A stretch of 64,000 bases of DNA from Asticcacaulis aquaticus (GTDB taxonomy: Bacteria; Pseudomonadota; Alphaproteobacteria; Caulobacterales; Caulobacteraceae), in assembly GCF_028550415.1 (NCBI RefSeq), contig NZ_JAQQKX010000001.1, forward strand, positions 548,137 to 612,136, given 5' to 3'. The notes under the pieces were generated by a model that saw nothing but the letters and a program-made list of their open reading frames with translations, was not told where the DNA came from and searched no databases. The position numbers and the translations under genes are program-made. Shown one piece after another: positions 8,613 to 17,921 of this stretch (its first letter is position 1; each line of letters opens with the position of its first letter).

Positions 8613-8747
8613 TTCTTATCTTCCGACTCAAGTTGCGTCGGCAGATGGTCTTTAGCGTCTTTATTCCCGTCTTTCAACGGGGTGTAAGTCACTAAAGCAC
8701 CGGATGCTTGTCCGACTGGGTCCTATGAACCAGAAGGACAAAACTTA

Positions 8748-9671
8748 ATGTTGAACGCTCAAAACGTCGCACAACTCGACGATGTACACGCCCCGAAGGG
8801 TATTCAGCGAATCCGGCGTCTTCCGGACAGCCAACTCGGTGCGATGTGGGATTCTATTATCCTCGACAGCGCAATAAAATCTCAATTGGTATCGCAGGCG
8901 GTCCTAAACTTTACGCTGCGTGGCAAAATCAGTCGAAATGTCATACCGTTGCACGGCGTGATACTTCTGGTCGGCCCACCGGGCACCGGTAAAACTTCCC
9001 TTGCACGTGGCCTAGCAAATCGCGTGGCGGACATGTTTCCGCGCGGTGGTTTCAAGTTGCTGGAGGTCGACCCTCATAGCCTGACAAGCTCCGCCATGGG
9101 TAAAACGCAGCGTGCTGTGTCCGAACTTTTCTCTCAATCGATCTCAGAAGCCGCCTCGGCAGGACCCACCATTGTTTTGCTGGATGAAGTGGAAACTTTG
9201 GCGGCAGACCGCAGCAAACTCAGCCTTGAGGCAAACCCGGTGGATATTCACCGCGCCACAGATGCCGTGCTCGTACAGTTGGACCAATTGGCAGAGCAGC
9301 ATCCCAATTTGCTTTTCATCGCCACGAGCAATTTTCCTGAAGCGGTCGATGCCGCGTTCACCTCACGCTGCGACCTGGTGGTAGAGGTCCCTCTTCCAGA
9401 GCGCACGGCTTGTGCTCAAATTCTGACGGATTGCCTGAACGGTTTGGCGCAGACATTCCCGGCTATCGGTCAGTTGGCGCGCTCAAACGATATCGGCGCT
9501 CTGGCGGCGGAATGCGTTGGCCTGGATGGCCGCGCCATACGCAAAATGGTGGCAACAGCATTGAGCACGTCGCCGGAAACTGCGGCAGATCCGTCTCGAT
9601 TGACCATGGCCAACCTGCTTCTCGCGGCCCGGGCCTCAAAAGCCAATCGTCTAAAAGGGGCGCGGAAATGA
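8748..9671 (+). CDS. cap6: CBASS Trip13/Pch2-like AAA+ ATPase (Cap6)
   Basis: A 307-residue AAA+ remodeller with Walker A GPPGTGKT (76-83), Walker B IVLLDEVE (142-149), a sensor-1-like TSN (193-195) and Arg207 as a likely arginine finger. The segment HRATDAVLVQLDQL and the line FPEAVDAAFTSRCDL resemble eukaryotic TRIP13. In type III CBASS, Cap6 disassembles the HORMA-CdnC complex and so keeps the cyclase off without infection. This is the first gene of a tight operon and overlaps the next gene by ATGA (9668-9671). AGAAGGA lies about 10 bases ahead of the start. Confidence 0.93.
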   Translation: MLNAQNVAQLDDVHAPKGIQRIRRLPDSQLGAMWDSIILDSAIKSQLVSQAVLNFTLRGKISRNVIPLHGVILLVGPPGTGKTSLARGLANRVADMFPRGGFKLLEVDPHSLTSSAMGKTQRAVSELFSQSISEAASAGPTIVLLDEVETLAADRSKLSLEANPVDIHRATDAVLVQLDQLAEQHPNLLFIATSNFPEAVDAAFTSRCDLVVEVPLPERTACAQILTDCLNGLAQTFPAIGQLARSNDIGALAAECVGLDGRAIRKMVATALSTSPETAADPSRLTMANLLLAARASKANRLKGARK

Positions 9672-10135
9672 GCACGTTATATAGCCGCACCTTCCGAAGC
9701 ACACCGCACCGCACGGCACGGGCTACTTGGGACGCGATCATCAGTTTGTTATGTCAAGGCCGTAACGACACGAAATTTGCCGAGTTGTCTGCCGTTGCAG
9801 GCATTGCCTCTAGCCTGATCTCCGACCAAGCGCCGGCGTCGTCACCTATCGTCGTGACGTGCGATGGTCCACGCACGCGGATTTACTGCACCTTCGATGA
9901 TGCGGCGATCGAAGATGAAGGCAATGAAGACGCTTTGGGATTCGATCCCCTCGCTGGAAATTGGGCGATTTCCCTTCCCTGCCCGGCGGACGACCTGGCT
10001 TGGGTAGAGGTCGCTTTAGCGGCAAAGTCTACACGCATCACGGCCCGGGACTTGGCCGATAAGAGTGTCACTGAAACAAAGGCGGCGTCTCAGGACGGCC
10101 TTGTCCTCGATTTGCAAAGGTTCCTGGCATCATGA
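9668..10135 (+). CDS. Unknown CBASS operon protein between Trip13 and HORMA
   Basis: A 155-residue protein starting in an ATGA overlap with the Trip13 gene and ending in another ATGA overlap with the HORMA gene, so all three are translationally coupled. I recognise no motif. The middle has beta-rich stretches ([38 protein letters not shown]) and a helical, charged N-terminus. Some type III CBASS operons carry a second HORMA-like protein (Cap8/HORMA3) in a comparable place, and a diverged copy is one option. The coupling suggests a fixed-ratio partner of HORMA or Trip13 (inference). Confidence 0.8.
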   Translation: MSTLYSRTFRSTPHRTARATWDAIISLLCQGRNDTKFAELSAVAGIASSLISDQAPASSPIVVTCDGPRTRIYCTFDDAAIEDEGNEDALGFDPLAGNWAISLPCPADDLAWVEVALAAKSTRITARDLADKSVTETKAASQDGLVLDLQRFLAS

Positions 10136-10632
10136 CAGCCGTTGCCGTTTACTCGTATACGCACTCCGTTACGTACGTAACGGACAATATCTTAAAGAGC
10201 CTGAAGGATATCATTCGCCTAAGCGGACTTAATCCAAATGACTTTGTCAGCGACTGGGATATCAACGCCCGCGGTATCCAGACCTGGATCGAAACCGGCG
10301 ACTTGGAAAGCGTCAGCCTCGAAATCTACCACCCACGAACTGACGCACTGATCTTCCGCTGGGAGATTGAGATCGCGTACCAGTGGACTGGCGGAGACGG
10401 TAGCTTTTACACCGACACGGATCAACTCAAGTACGCGATCAAAAAGGCGGGCGTGGTGCCGTCAGAGGCGAAGTACCGCCTTTTGACACACACGAAGACC
10501 GGGCGACCTGACGTTAGCGGCTGGTCTCGTACTTCGGCACGCTCTACGACCGGCATGGTCAAACAAAGTCTTGGGTCAACAATTGAACATAGTGGGCTTG
10601 GTGCAAGCACCGGCTACTGGAGGCATCCATAA
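10132..10632 (+). CDS. cap7: CBASS HORMA-domain protein (Cap7)
   Basis: A 166-residue bacterial HORMA protein. The opening [20 protein letters not shown] and the middle segment [21 protein letters not shown] are hallmarks of the bacterial HORMA_1 family. The C-terminus ([19 protein letters not shown]) is also conserved there. In type III CBASS this protein recognises peptides displayed during infection, closes around them and then activates the CD-NTase. Its stop overlaps the ATG of the CdnC gene by one base (TAATG). Confidence 0.92.
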   Translation: MTAVAVYSYTHSVTYVTDNILKSLKDIIRLSGLNPNDFVSDWDINARGIQTWIETGDLESVSLEIYHPRTDALIFRWEIEIAYQWTGGDGSFYTDTDQLKYAIKKAGVVPSEAKYRLLTHTKTGRPDVSGWSRTSARSTTGMVKQSLGSTIEHSGLGASTGYWRHP

Positions 10633-11531
10633 TGCTGAGTATCGACGAAGCGTTTCGCAAATTCAAAAGCCGCCTGGAGCTGAATGATAAGGAACAGTCA
10701 AATGCGTCTGCACGCCAGACTGAGGTGCGCGACTATCTCAACACGAAATTTGCGATTGATCGCAGCTTCTTGACTGGTTCCTACGCGCGATGGACTAAAA
10801 CCAAACCTCTCAAGGACATAGATATATTTTTTGTCCTGAAGACTTCGGAAGATCATTACCGTAAATCGGCACCATCCGTGATCTTGTCTGATTTCCACAA
10901 GGCCCTCGTCGAGAAATATGGCGACAGCAACGTGAAGAAACAGAACCGATCCATCAATGTGAACTTCGGCGTGAAGGCGGACGCGGACGACAATACGGAC
11001 TACCGCATTATCAGCGTCGACGTTGTTCCGGCGTTTACCAGCGGGAACGACTACGAAATCCCCGATGACGAACTTGGACGGTGGATCAAGACCAATCCGG
11101 AAACACACGCTTCTAAGGCCGTCGCTGCGCACCAGGCTTACGGCAACGAATGGAAGGGTTTGGTCAGGATGATGAAATACTGGAACAATAACCCAAAGCA
11201 CGGCGAAAAGCCCATAAAGCCGTCTTTCCTTATCGAGATTATGGCGCTGGACATTCTATATGGCGGCTGGGGTGGTCAGTTCGATCGTGAATTTCAGTCG
11301 TTTTTTGCCACCCTCGCAGACCGTATTCACGACAGATGGCCCGACCCCGCCGGCCTAGGTCCAGACGTCAGTAACGGTATGGATGCTGCCCGCAAAGACC
11401 GGGCTAAACAACTATTGAAGGCCGCAGAGCGCGAAGCGTCAAACGCAATCGCATTGACGCGTTCGGGTCGAAACGGCGAAGCGCTAAAAGCGTGGCGCGC
11501 CCTGTTCGGCCCTAAATTTCCACTTAGCTAA
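10632..11531 (+). CDS. cdnC: CBASS CD-NTase (CdnC type), cyclic oligonucleotide synthase
   Basis: A 299-residue nucleotidyltransferase of the SMODS/CD-NTase fold. It has the active-site Gly49-Ser50 ([13 protein letters not shown]), Asp62 and Asp64 (KDIDIFFVL) and the third acidic residue Asp130 (ISVDVVPAF). Clade C enzymes with HORMA and Trip13 partners make cyclic tri-AMP. The immediate neighbour is a NucC nuclease, which is the known cA3 receptor, so the product is predicted to be cA3. A GGAGG site lies 8 bases ahead of the ATG. Assignment to clade C rests on gene context, not a tree. Confidence 0.92.
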   Translation: MLSIDEAFRKFKSRLELNDKEQSNASARQTEVRDYLNTKFAIDRSFLTGSYARWTKTKPLKDIDIFFVLKTSEDHYRKSAPSVILSDFHKALVEKYGDSNVKKQNRSINVNFGVKADADDNTDYRIISVDVVPAFTSGNDYEIPDDELGRWIKTNPETHASKAVAAHQAYGNEWKGLVRMMKYWNNNPKHGEKPIKPSFLIEIMALDILYGGWGGQFDREFQSFFATLADRIHDRWPDPAGLGPDVSNGMDAARKDRAKQLLKAAEREASNAIALTRSGRNGEALKAWRALFGPKFPLS

Positions 11532-11542
11532 GGAGTTCAATC

Positions 11543-12280
11543 ATGGCTGATTGGTCACTTTCCACATTGCTGACCCAGTTGCACGATGACATCGAGCGAC
11601 AGTTGGCTTTTGCGCGCAAAGGGATGGAGCATCCGGTCGTTAAGGGCGATGCAAGCGAGGCAACTTGGCTCAAGCTTTTGAAAACCTATCTGCCTGAAAG
11701 ATACAAAGCGGACAAAGCGTTCGTCGTTGACAGCCAAGGTCACTTTAGTGAGCAGATTGATATCGTTGTCTATGATCGGCAGTATTCGCCTTTCATTTTC
11801 ACCTTTAATGATCAACTCTTCATTCCGGCCGAAAGCGTTTACGCCGTATTCGAGGCGAAGCAGGAGTTGTCAGCGGATATCGTCCGGTACGCTCAGAATA
11901 AAGCCACGAGTGTTCGCAAGCTAAAGCGTACGAGCCTTCCCATCCCCCATGCTGGCGGCATCTATGCCGCGAAGGTGCCAATGCCCCTTATTAGTGGGGT
12001 ATTGGCATTCGAAAGCGGCTGGACGCCCTCTTTCGGAGTTGCCCTTGATAGAGCACTCAAAGTTAACTCCACGGAAGGTTTATTAAATTTGGGATGCGTT
12101 GCCGCTCACGGGCATTTTTACTTCGATCCGGCCACGCAGGACTACGTCTACAGGTCCGAAGGCAAGGCTGCGACGGCGTTCTTGTTCAAGCTCATTGCGA
12201 TGTTACAGATGTGCGGAACGGTACCGATGATTGATATCGACGCATATGCCAACTGGCTTATCCCCGATGCCCAACCATAG
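11543..12280 (+). CDS. nucC: NucC, cA3-activated CBASS effector endonuclease
   Basis: A 245-residue restriction-like nuclease. The catalytic set falls at Asp73 (QIDIVVYD), Glu104 and Lys106 (FEAKQ), the same numbers I recall for E. coli NucC. NucC trimers bind cyclic tri-AMP and pair into hexamers that cut double-stranded DNA without sequence specificity. This destroys the genome and aborts infection. Other family marks are KGDASEATW, YLPERYKA and AAHGHF. AAGGAG lies 8 bases ahead of the start, 11 bases after cdnC. Confidence 0.94.
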   Translation: MADWSLSTLLTQLHDDIERQLAFARKGMEHPVVKGDASEATWLKLLKTYLPERYKADKAFVVDSQGHFSEQIDIVVYDRQYSPFIFTFNDQLFIPAESVYAVFEAKQELSADIVRYAQNKATSVRKLKRTSLPIPHAGGIYAAKVPMPLISGVLAFESGWTPSFGVALDRALKVNSTEGLLNLGCVAAHGHFYFDPATQDYVYRSEGKAATAFLFKLIAMLQMCGTVPMIDIDAYANWLIPDAQP

Positions 12281-12309
12281 TCCTCCTGAAGTTTCTGGTC
12301 GCAGAGGCC

Positions 12310-13206
12310 ATGGATGTATACGTAATGCTTCCGCAGGCCAGTTTTAAAAGGTTTCTCTATGAAATCGAACCTAGCAAGACGACGTCACAAAACTGTGCAA
12401 GGGCATACGCGTCCGTTCGCAATTTCTTGTTCGATCACGAGGATTATCGCGATTTAACCCGGGATGTTTTTGTCGCTGGCAGCTACGCGCGGGACACAGC
12501 CATCCGTCCTCGTAAAATCAACGGTAGAATTAAGGCGCCCGACGTCGACATTATGGTGGTGACAGATCATACCCGTGCTGACCATCCGGAAGATGTGCTT
12601 CAAGACTTGGCCGATGTTCTTGCGGCTAAGTACAACGTCAAACGGACCAACAGGAGATCTGTACGGCTCGAATCCTACGGTTGCCAAGTCGATGTTGTTC
12701 CGGTGGCTTACTATAGGAACAAATTTCGCTTGCCTGACAGAGATGCCGAAGAATGGATATATACTAATCCGCCCCGTCATAAAGAATGGAGCACTTCTCA
12801 AAATCAAAAGTTCGGCAAACGTTTTAAGCCACTCGTCAAAATGCTCAAATGGTGGCGCCAAGAACATGTCTCTGGAAAGCGACCAAAGGGCTTTTTGATG
12901 GAAATTCTGGTCGCTTCTTATGGCCCTGCCGATGAGATACACTTGGGCGAGGCTTTTGCTCAAACTCTTGAAAATATCTGCCATGAATATTTCGACGCGG
13001 CGATGCGTGGGCGTAAACCGATTATTATAGATCCGGCTATGCCTGAAAATAACATGCTTGACGGAGTATCGGCACCTCAGTGGCAAGCTTTTATCGACAA
13101 GGTACGCATTCACGCTCAGTTTGCCCGCAAGGCACAAATTTCAACCGACCTCAATAAAGCTGTTTGGTATTGGCAAAAAGTGTTTGGAGATCAGTTTACT
13201 GGCTGA
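12310..13206 (+). CDS. Second CD-NTase-like nucleotidyltransferase
   Basis: A 298-residue SMODS-type enzyme with the full active-site pattern: Gly57-Ser58 (VAGSYARDTAIRP), Asp78 and Asp80 (PDVDIMVV) and Asp128 (GCQVDVVPV). A C-terminal helical half follows (LVKMLKWWRQEH, PKGFLMEILVAS). It begins only 29 bases after nucC on the same strand, so it is very likely in the CBASS transcript or a readthrough extension. It is distinct from CdnC in sequence, and a second cyclase in one CBASS operon is unusual. Alternatives are a CCA-adding-like or 2'-5' oligoadenylate-like enzyme. Product and effector are unknown. Met6 (12325) is a possible alternative start. Confidence 0.88.
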   Translation: MDVYVMLPQASFKRFLYEIEPSKTTSQNCARAYASVRNFLFDHEDYRDLTRDVFVAGSYARDTAIRPRKINGRIKAPDVDIMVVTDHTRADHPEDVLQDLADVLAAKYNVKRTNRRSVRLESYGCQVDVVPVAYYRNKFRLPDRDAEEWIYTNPPRHKEWSTSQNQKFGKRFKPLVKMLKWWRQEHVSGKRPKGFLMEILVASYGPADEIHLGEAFAQTLENICHEYFDAAMRGRKPIIIDPAMPENNMLDGVSAPQWQAFIDKVRIHAQFARKAQISTDLNKAVWYWQKVFGDQFTG

Positions 13207-13267
13207 GTTGAAAATGTTCGTGGTTTGCCATGCTCTCGGTGTGATCGGCATATAAATAGGAGAAGTA

Positions 13268-13498
13268 ATGCAGATTTTGAAGCCAGCCGTATTGGGAATG
13301 GGTGGGTCCGACGTCTATTTTTCAGATCAGCCTCGCCTCAAGGTGAGATTTGGCCAACCAGGGTCTCGCGTAACAATTGAGATTGAGAACGAAACAGATA
13401 TTTGTACGGGAGATGGCAGCGCTGACGATCGCGAACGGGCGAGAGCCCATTTGGCTATCGTTTTAGAACGTATCTTGGCTGAATTGGTCTCGAAGTAG
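13268..13498 (+). CDS. Small unknown protein in second CD-NTase module
   Basis: A 76-residue protein with GGAGAA 3 bases ahead of its ATG, 61 bases after the second nucleotidyltransferase. The first half is beta-rich (VYFSDQPRLKVRFGQPGSRVTIEIENE), and the rest is a charged helix (DRERARAHLAIVLERILAELVSK). It has no cysteine pair, membrane span or known motif, apart from one Cys at the middle. It could be a regulator or partner of the nucleotidyltransferase. Confidence 0.7.
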   Translation: MQILKPAVLGMGGSDVYFSDQPRLKVRFGQPGSRVTIEIENETDICTGDGSADDRERARAHLAIVLERILAELVSK

Positions 13499-13662
13499 CA
13501 TTTGCTTACGACGCTTAGTAGATGAGAATGACGATCCAAATGCGACAAAAGGCTTTGGTCCCAAGTTCTCTCTTGCGACTGTACGTCCCTCGTTCCTATA
13601 TTGCTTCCATACACGAAGTAGTGCAGTGTGTGACCATGTACTTTTCCGGCAGGAAGGCTCCT

Positions 13663-13854
13663 ATGACTCTCTTGAAATTAGTCGGCCTGGCACCGTCAGA
13701 GGCGGACAAGCGTCTTAAGGAATTGGTCAATTCGTCCTACAACTCAGTTAAAGTTGTAGGCAGAGGAACTGTACGCATCGATCCGGCAGAAGTGCGTGAA
13801 ACTGAAGAGTTCAAGAAAGCGTCCCGGCGTGCAAAAGCGATCGTCAACTCTTAA
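13663..13854 (+). CDS. Very small unknown protein, start chosen by ribosome site
   Basis: A frame of 63 residues from ATG 13663, chosen because AGGAAGG sits 5 bases upstream. The same frame is open from ATG 13522 (110 residues), but no ribosome site is visible there. The product begins MTLLKLVGLAPSEADKRLKE and is basic near the C-terminus (FKKASRRAKAIV). No family is recognised. It sits 12 bases ahead of the membrane protein gene, so the two are probably coupled. Confidence 0.55.
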   Translation: MTLLKLVGLAPSEADKRLKELVNSSYNSVKVVGRGTVRIDPAEVRETEEFKKASRRAKAIVNS

Positions 13855-13866
13855 TCGCACGAACTT

Positions 13867-14694
13867 ATGCTGACATTTTTGGGCCTGACAATTTTAGTCG
13901 CTGGTTTTTTTGCCTGCCATATTAGTCCCACTCATAGCTACAAATTACACCGCTACGAGGGTCAGTATCTGTATTTGCGCTGCGCCGACCTTGGCATCAG
14001 ATGCTTCGCTATTGCAGTTTTCCTAGCTTTTGTTTTCTATCATATCCCGTCGTTCACTGTTGGTTGTTTTCGTATCCATCTTCCTATCTACATTTGGACG
14101 AACGCACTGATTTTTGAACTGTTTGCCAAGGACCAGGTTGAAGCCTCACGGTGGGGCTGGCTTTTAACCTTGACCGTTTTGACCTTTGTTTCTACCTTTA
14201 TCTATAAGTTCTTGAGCCACGTTAGGCTGTTTTTACGGTTCGGCACTTGGGACTCTCGGATATTCGTCACCGCCAACATCCTCGCAGATAGCCCGCTAGA
14301 CAGTTTACTTTTCAATCTGTCACTGGCGAAAGATAAATACGCGATGATTTCAATGGATGATCGTAAAGTATATGTCGGTAAAGTTTGCAGTCTTGGTGAG
14401 CCATCAGAAACAAATGGAATGGATCAAGACATAGCTATCATCCCTTTGATGAGCGGCTATAGAGATAAAGATACGTTAGAGGTCACCTTCAATACGCACT
14501 ACGATGAAATAAGCGCCGAAATTCTTTTAACCCTTCGTCAGAGTTCAATCATCTCGGCGACAGAGTTCAACTTCGACGCTTACAAGATTTGGAATCCTAA
14601 ACCCAAAAAAGCCAAAAAAACGAAGGCGGTGGCCGACCAGCCGACGGCAACGCCTCGGCAAAGAGTGCAAAAAGCGGCGCTCGGTAAAGCCTAG
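13867..14694 (+). CDS. Multi-pass membrane protein with cytoplasmic C-terminal domain
   Basis: A 275-residue protein. Hydrophobic segments lie near 2-17, 43-58, 72-90 and 96-118, followed by a soluble part (about 125-245). The soluble part contains DDRKVYVGKVCSLGE and IPLMSGYRDKDTLEVTF, a beta-rich pattern, and the tail is Lys-rich (KPKKAKKTKA). Small membrane proteins are frequent CBASS effectors that kill by breaching the membrane when a cyclic nucleotide binds. Here one ends the gene string that begins with the second nucleotidyltransferase. That role is inference, since the family is also seen alone. The stop is 2 bases from the convergent dnaE2 stop. DNA here is AT-rich. Confidence 0.75.
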   Translation: MLTFLGLTILVAGFFACHISPTHSYKLHRYEGQYLYLRCADLGIRCFAIAVFLAFVFYHIPSFTVGCFRIHLPIYIWTNALIFELFAKDQVEASRWGWLLTLTVLTFVSTFIYKFLSHVRLFLRFGTWDSRIFVTANILADSPLDSLLFNLSLAKDKYAMISMDDRKVYVGKVCSLGEPSETNGMDQDIAIIPLMSGYRDKDTLEVTFNTHYDEISAEILLTLRQSSIISATEFNFDAYKIWNPKPKKAKKTKAVADQPTATPRQRVQKAALGKA

Positions 14695-14696
14695 TG

Positions 14697-17600
14697 CTAC
14701 CTGAAATCCCGGCTCCGTTGCAACGCGCGCCCACCTTCCGCTCTGACCACCCTTGGATCAACGCCGGACCCGCCATTGCGGAATTCATCACCCGGCATAT
14801 GCGGAACGGCCAAAGGCGCATCCCGGTCGCCAATCTCGGCCAACATCGGTGACAGGTCGGCGACGGACCGGGCGATGAGGTGAACCACCTCCCCTTCCCG
14901 CTGGATCTGCCCAGAAATCAGGATCAGGCTGGAGCCGTAGACAGCGCGTTTGTGCAACTCGCCGACCTTCTCCCAGATAACGACATTGGCAACACCGGTC
15001 TCGTCTTCCATGGTAATGAAGATGACCCCGTTGGCCGAGCCGGGTCGCTGTCTGACCGTCACCATGCCGGCGACCTGAACGTAGCGCTTGTCCCTTGCCG
15101 TCATGGCTTCATGGCAGGTTACATAGCCCTTCCCCGCCAAATCCCCGCGCAGGAAACTCAAAGGGTGGGCGCCGCGCGTAAAGCCGACCTGGCTATAGTC
15201 CTCGACAACATTGGCGCCGTCGGTCATGCGGCTCAGCGTCATTTGCGGCGCATTAACCTCAGACTCGCTGAGACCGTCCGCGTCCAGCCAGCCGTCAAAC
15301 AGCGGCAGGACGTCATCCCCCAGCGAGCGGATGGCGAACAGGGCTTCGCGGCGCGGGAGCCTGAACGCCGCCTCGAAGGCGTCGGCACGGGCCAGCTTGC
15401 GAAGTGTCGGCACCGGCGTCTTTGCGCGACGCCATAGGTCGGGGATTGACTGATAGGGTTTTTCGCCTCGCGCCAGAATCAGATCCGCAACGTCCTGACT
15501 GCGGATGCCGTTGATTAAACGAAACCCAAGCCTGACCGCAAACCGGTCGGGTCGGGTCGTGGGTTCCAGCGTACAGTCCCACCGCGAGGCATTTGGGCAG
15601 AACCAACGCACTTCTACGCCGTGCTTTTTGGCATCGGCGATCAGTTGGGCCGGCGCGTAAAAGCCCATCGGCTGCGAATTCAGAATGGCCGCCAGAAAGA
15701 CGTCCGGGTGATGGCACTTTAGCCAACAACTCGCTTCAGTCACGATCGCGAATGAGAAAGCGTGGCTTTCCGGGAAGCCATACGAGCCGAAGCCTTCGAG
15801 CTGCCTGACCAGACTTTCGGCAAATTCCTGCGTGTAGCCATTGCCCAGCATACCGTCGATGATCTGCTGAGACAGCGGTCCGATACCACCGGTTTTTTTG
15901 AAAGTTGCCTGCGCCCTTCTCATCAGGTCGGCCTGGCCCGGCGTGAACCCGGCACAGGTGATCACCACACGCATGGCCTGTTCCTGAAACAGCGGCACCC
16001 CCAGCGTCTTTCCTAAGATGGCCTCCAGTTCCGGCGTCGGATAGGAGACGTCCTCCAGCCCTTCCTTTCTCCGTAAATACGGATGGACCATGTCTCCCTG
16101 GATTGGGCCGGGTCTGACGATGGCGACCTGCACGACCAAATCATAAAAGGTCATGGGCTTGGTTCGCGGCAGCATGGCCATCTGCGCCCGACTTTCGATC
16201 TGGAAAACACCGACGGTGTCGGCCTTGCGGATCATAGCGTAGGTGCGCGGGTCTTCCGGCGGTATGCTGGCCAAATCGATGTAGCGTCCTTTGGCTTCCG
16301 CCAGCAGGTCAAAGCCGCGTCGAAGGCAGGACAACATCCCCAGAGCTAGGCAATCGACCTTCATGATTTTCAACGCGTCGATATCGTCCTTGTCCCATTC
16401 GACGACCTGCCGGTTTTTCATGGCGGCGGGTTCGATGGGGACAAGCTGATCAAGGCGGTCATTCGTCAGGACAAAGCCGCCCGGATGCTGGGACAGTTGG
16501 CGCGGCACATCGAGCAGGAGCAGGTGAAGCTCGAAGGCCAGCCGCAGGCGGCGATCCTCCATATTGAGGTTGAGTTCACGGGCCATGGCCGGATCAAAAC
16601 CCGACGAATGCCAGTGGCGGATCTGCGACGCCAGCGTCTTGATGGTGTCTTCAGGGAAACCGAGCACCTTCAGCGTATCGCGCAGTGCGCCGCGCGTACG
16701 AAAGCGCGTCACCACAGCGGTCAGGGCGGCGTGCTTGCGGCCGTAGGTTTCGAAGACCCATTGCAACACTTCCTCGCGCCTGTCGTGTTCGAAATCGACA
16801 TCGATATCGGGCGGCTCATTGCGCTCCGCCGAGATAAACCTTTCAAACAACAGCTCGTTGCGGCTGGGATCGACGGAGGTGACGCCAAGGACATAGCAGA
16901 CGCAGGAATTGGCCGCCGATCCCCTGCCCTGACAGAGAATGTCCTTCGACCGCGCAAACTGGACAATCGCGTTCACCGTCAGGAAGTACGGGGCGTAGTT
17001 CAGGGAATCGATCAGTTCCAGTTCGTGCTTCAACAGCGCGATGACGTGGTCCGGCACACCTTCAGGAAAGCGCCACTTCGCGCCTTCCCAGGTCAGCCGC
17101 TTGAGGGCCTCGATCGCCGTAAGGCCCGGCAATGTCTTTTCTTCCGGGTACTGGTATTCGATCTCGCTCAGAGAAAACCGGCACCGATCGGCCAGAGCCT
17201 GCGTCCGTCGCAGGGCGTCGGGGTAATCGTTGAATAAACGCCACATCTCGTCGGCGGGTTTCAGATAGCGGTCTGCGTATAGGTTCCGCAAATCCCCCAT
17301 CGTGTCGATGGTGCAGCGATGGCGTATGCAGGTGACGACGTCGTGCAGCATGGCGCGGTCATGAACATGGTAAAGCACGTCATTGGTGACGACGGTAGGC
17401 ACCCGGCAGGCCTGGGCGAGGTTCGACAAGGATTGCAGGCGCAGATGGTCGTTCTGCCGTCGGCGCAAGGTCAGCGCCATATAACCTCTGTCGGCAAAGA
17501 CGCGCTTGAAGCTACGCAGACGCTGGGCCAGAAGCTCGTCGGGCTGGTCGGGGATATAGACCGCCACCAGGCCTTCCGAATAATCCTCGACATCCGACCA

Positions 17601-17921
17601 GTCGATATCGCAGGCTCCTTTCCCGGCCCTCGATTTGCCGAGACTGAGCAACATGCACAGATTGCCCCAGGCGGCGCGATCGGTGGGATAGACCAGCAAG
17701 GACTGTCCATCGCGCAGATCGAGGCGACAGCCGACGATCAGCCGCACCCCGGTTTCCTTTGCCGCCACGTGGGCGCGCACCATGCCGGCGACGCTGTTGC
17801 GGTCGCAGATTGCCAGGGCCTCCATGCCGAGGTCTTTGGCGCGATGAAATAATTCATCCGGCGAGGAACAGCCGCGCAGGAAGGAGAAGTAGGACGCGCA
17901 CTGAAGCTCGATATAATTCAT
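14697..17921 (-). CDS. dnaE2: Error-prone DNA polymerase III alpha, DnaE2 (ImuC)
   Basis: A 1074-residue C-family polymerase with an N-terminal PHP domain (LQCASYFSFLRGCSSPDELF), palm motifs (CQGRGSAANSCVCYVLG; PDIDVDFEHDRREEVLQW), a helix-hairpin-helix region and a C-terminal OB fold. DnaE2 performs mutagenic translesion synthesis with ImuA and ImuB during the SOS response. Its ATG follows the imuB stop directly (TAAATG), so the two are coupled. It is the last gene of the SOS operon and meets the defence cluster tail to tail. Confidence 0.95.
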   Translation of the reverse strand: MNYIELQCASYFSFLRGCSSPDELFHRAKDLGMEALAICDRNSVAGMVRAHVAAKETGVRLIVGCRLDLRDGQSLLVYPTDRAAWGNLCMLLSLGKSRAGKGACDIDWSDVEDYSEGLVAVYIPDQPDELLAQRLRSFKRVFADRGYMALTLRRRQNDHLRLQSLSNLAQACRVPTVVTNDVLYHVHDRAMLHDVVTCIRHRCTIDTMGDLRNLYADRYLKPADEMWRLFNDYPDALRRTQALADRCRFSLSEIEYQYPEEKTLPGLTAIEALKRLTWEGAKWRFPEGVPDHVIALLKHELELIDSLNYAPYFLTVNAIVQFARSKDILCQGRGSAANSCVCYVLGVTSVDPSRNELLFERFISAERNEPPDIDVDFEHDRREEVLQWVFETYGRKHAALTAVVTRFRTRGALRDTLKVLGFPEDTIKTLASQIRHWHSSGFDPAMARELNLNMEDRRLRLAFELHLLLLDVPRQLSQHPGGFVLTNDRLDQLVPIEPAAMKNRQVVEWDKDDIDALKIMKVDCLALGMLSCLRRGFDLLAEAKGRYIDLASIPPEDPRTYAMIRKADTVGVFQIESRAQMAMLPRTKPMTFYDLVVQVAIVRPGPIQGDMVHPYLRRKEGLEDVSYPTPELEAILGKTLGVPLFQEQAMRVVITCAGFTPGQADLMRRAQATFKKTGGIGPLSQQIIDGMLGNGYTQEFAESLVRQLEGFGSYGFPESHAFSFAIVTEASCWLKCHHPDVFLAAILNSQPMGFYAPAQLIADAKKHGVEVRWFCPNASRWDCTLEPTTRPDRFAVRLGFRLINGIRSQDVADLILARGEKPYQSIPDLWRRAKTPVPTLRKLARADAFEAAFRLPRREALFAIRSLGDDVLPLFDGWLDADGLSESEVNAPQMTLSRMTDGANVVEDYSQVGFTRGAHPLSFLRGDLAGKGYVTCHEAMTARDKRYVQVAGMVTVRQRPGSANGVIFITMEDETGVANVVIWEKVGELHKRAVYGSSLILISGQIQREGEVVHLIARSVADLSPMLAEIGDRDAPLAVPHMPGDEFRNGGSGVDPRVVRAEGGRALQRSRDFR

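Larger units (their letters stand above)
7923..8747. other. Gene-poor 825-bp region before the CBASS operon
   Basis: No convincing coding frame is visible on either strand. The stretch holds a perfect CIRCE operator (8276-8302), a 7-bp hairpin with a 4-base loop (8491-8508) and an 8-bp inverted repeat with a 33-base loop (8564-8612). The distance from the CIRCE site to the first CBASS gene is 445 bases, unusually long for a simple leader. A regulatory RNA or a lost gene is possible. Confidence 0.5.

Noticed and set aside
8480..8620. A retron-type RNA
   Set aside because: No reverse transcriptase gene is nearby.
13522..13662. The longer start for the tiny gene in the CD-NTase module
   Set aside because: No ribosome site at 13522, and a strong one before 13663.
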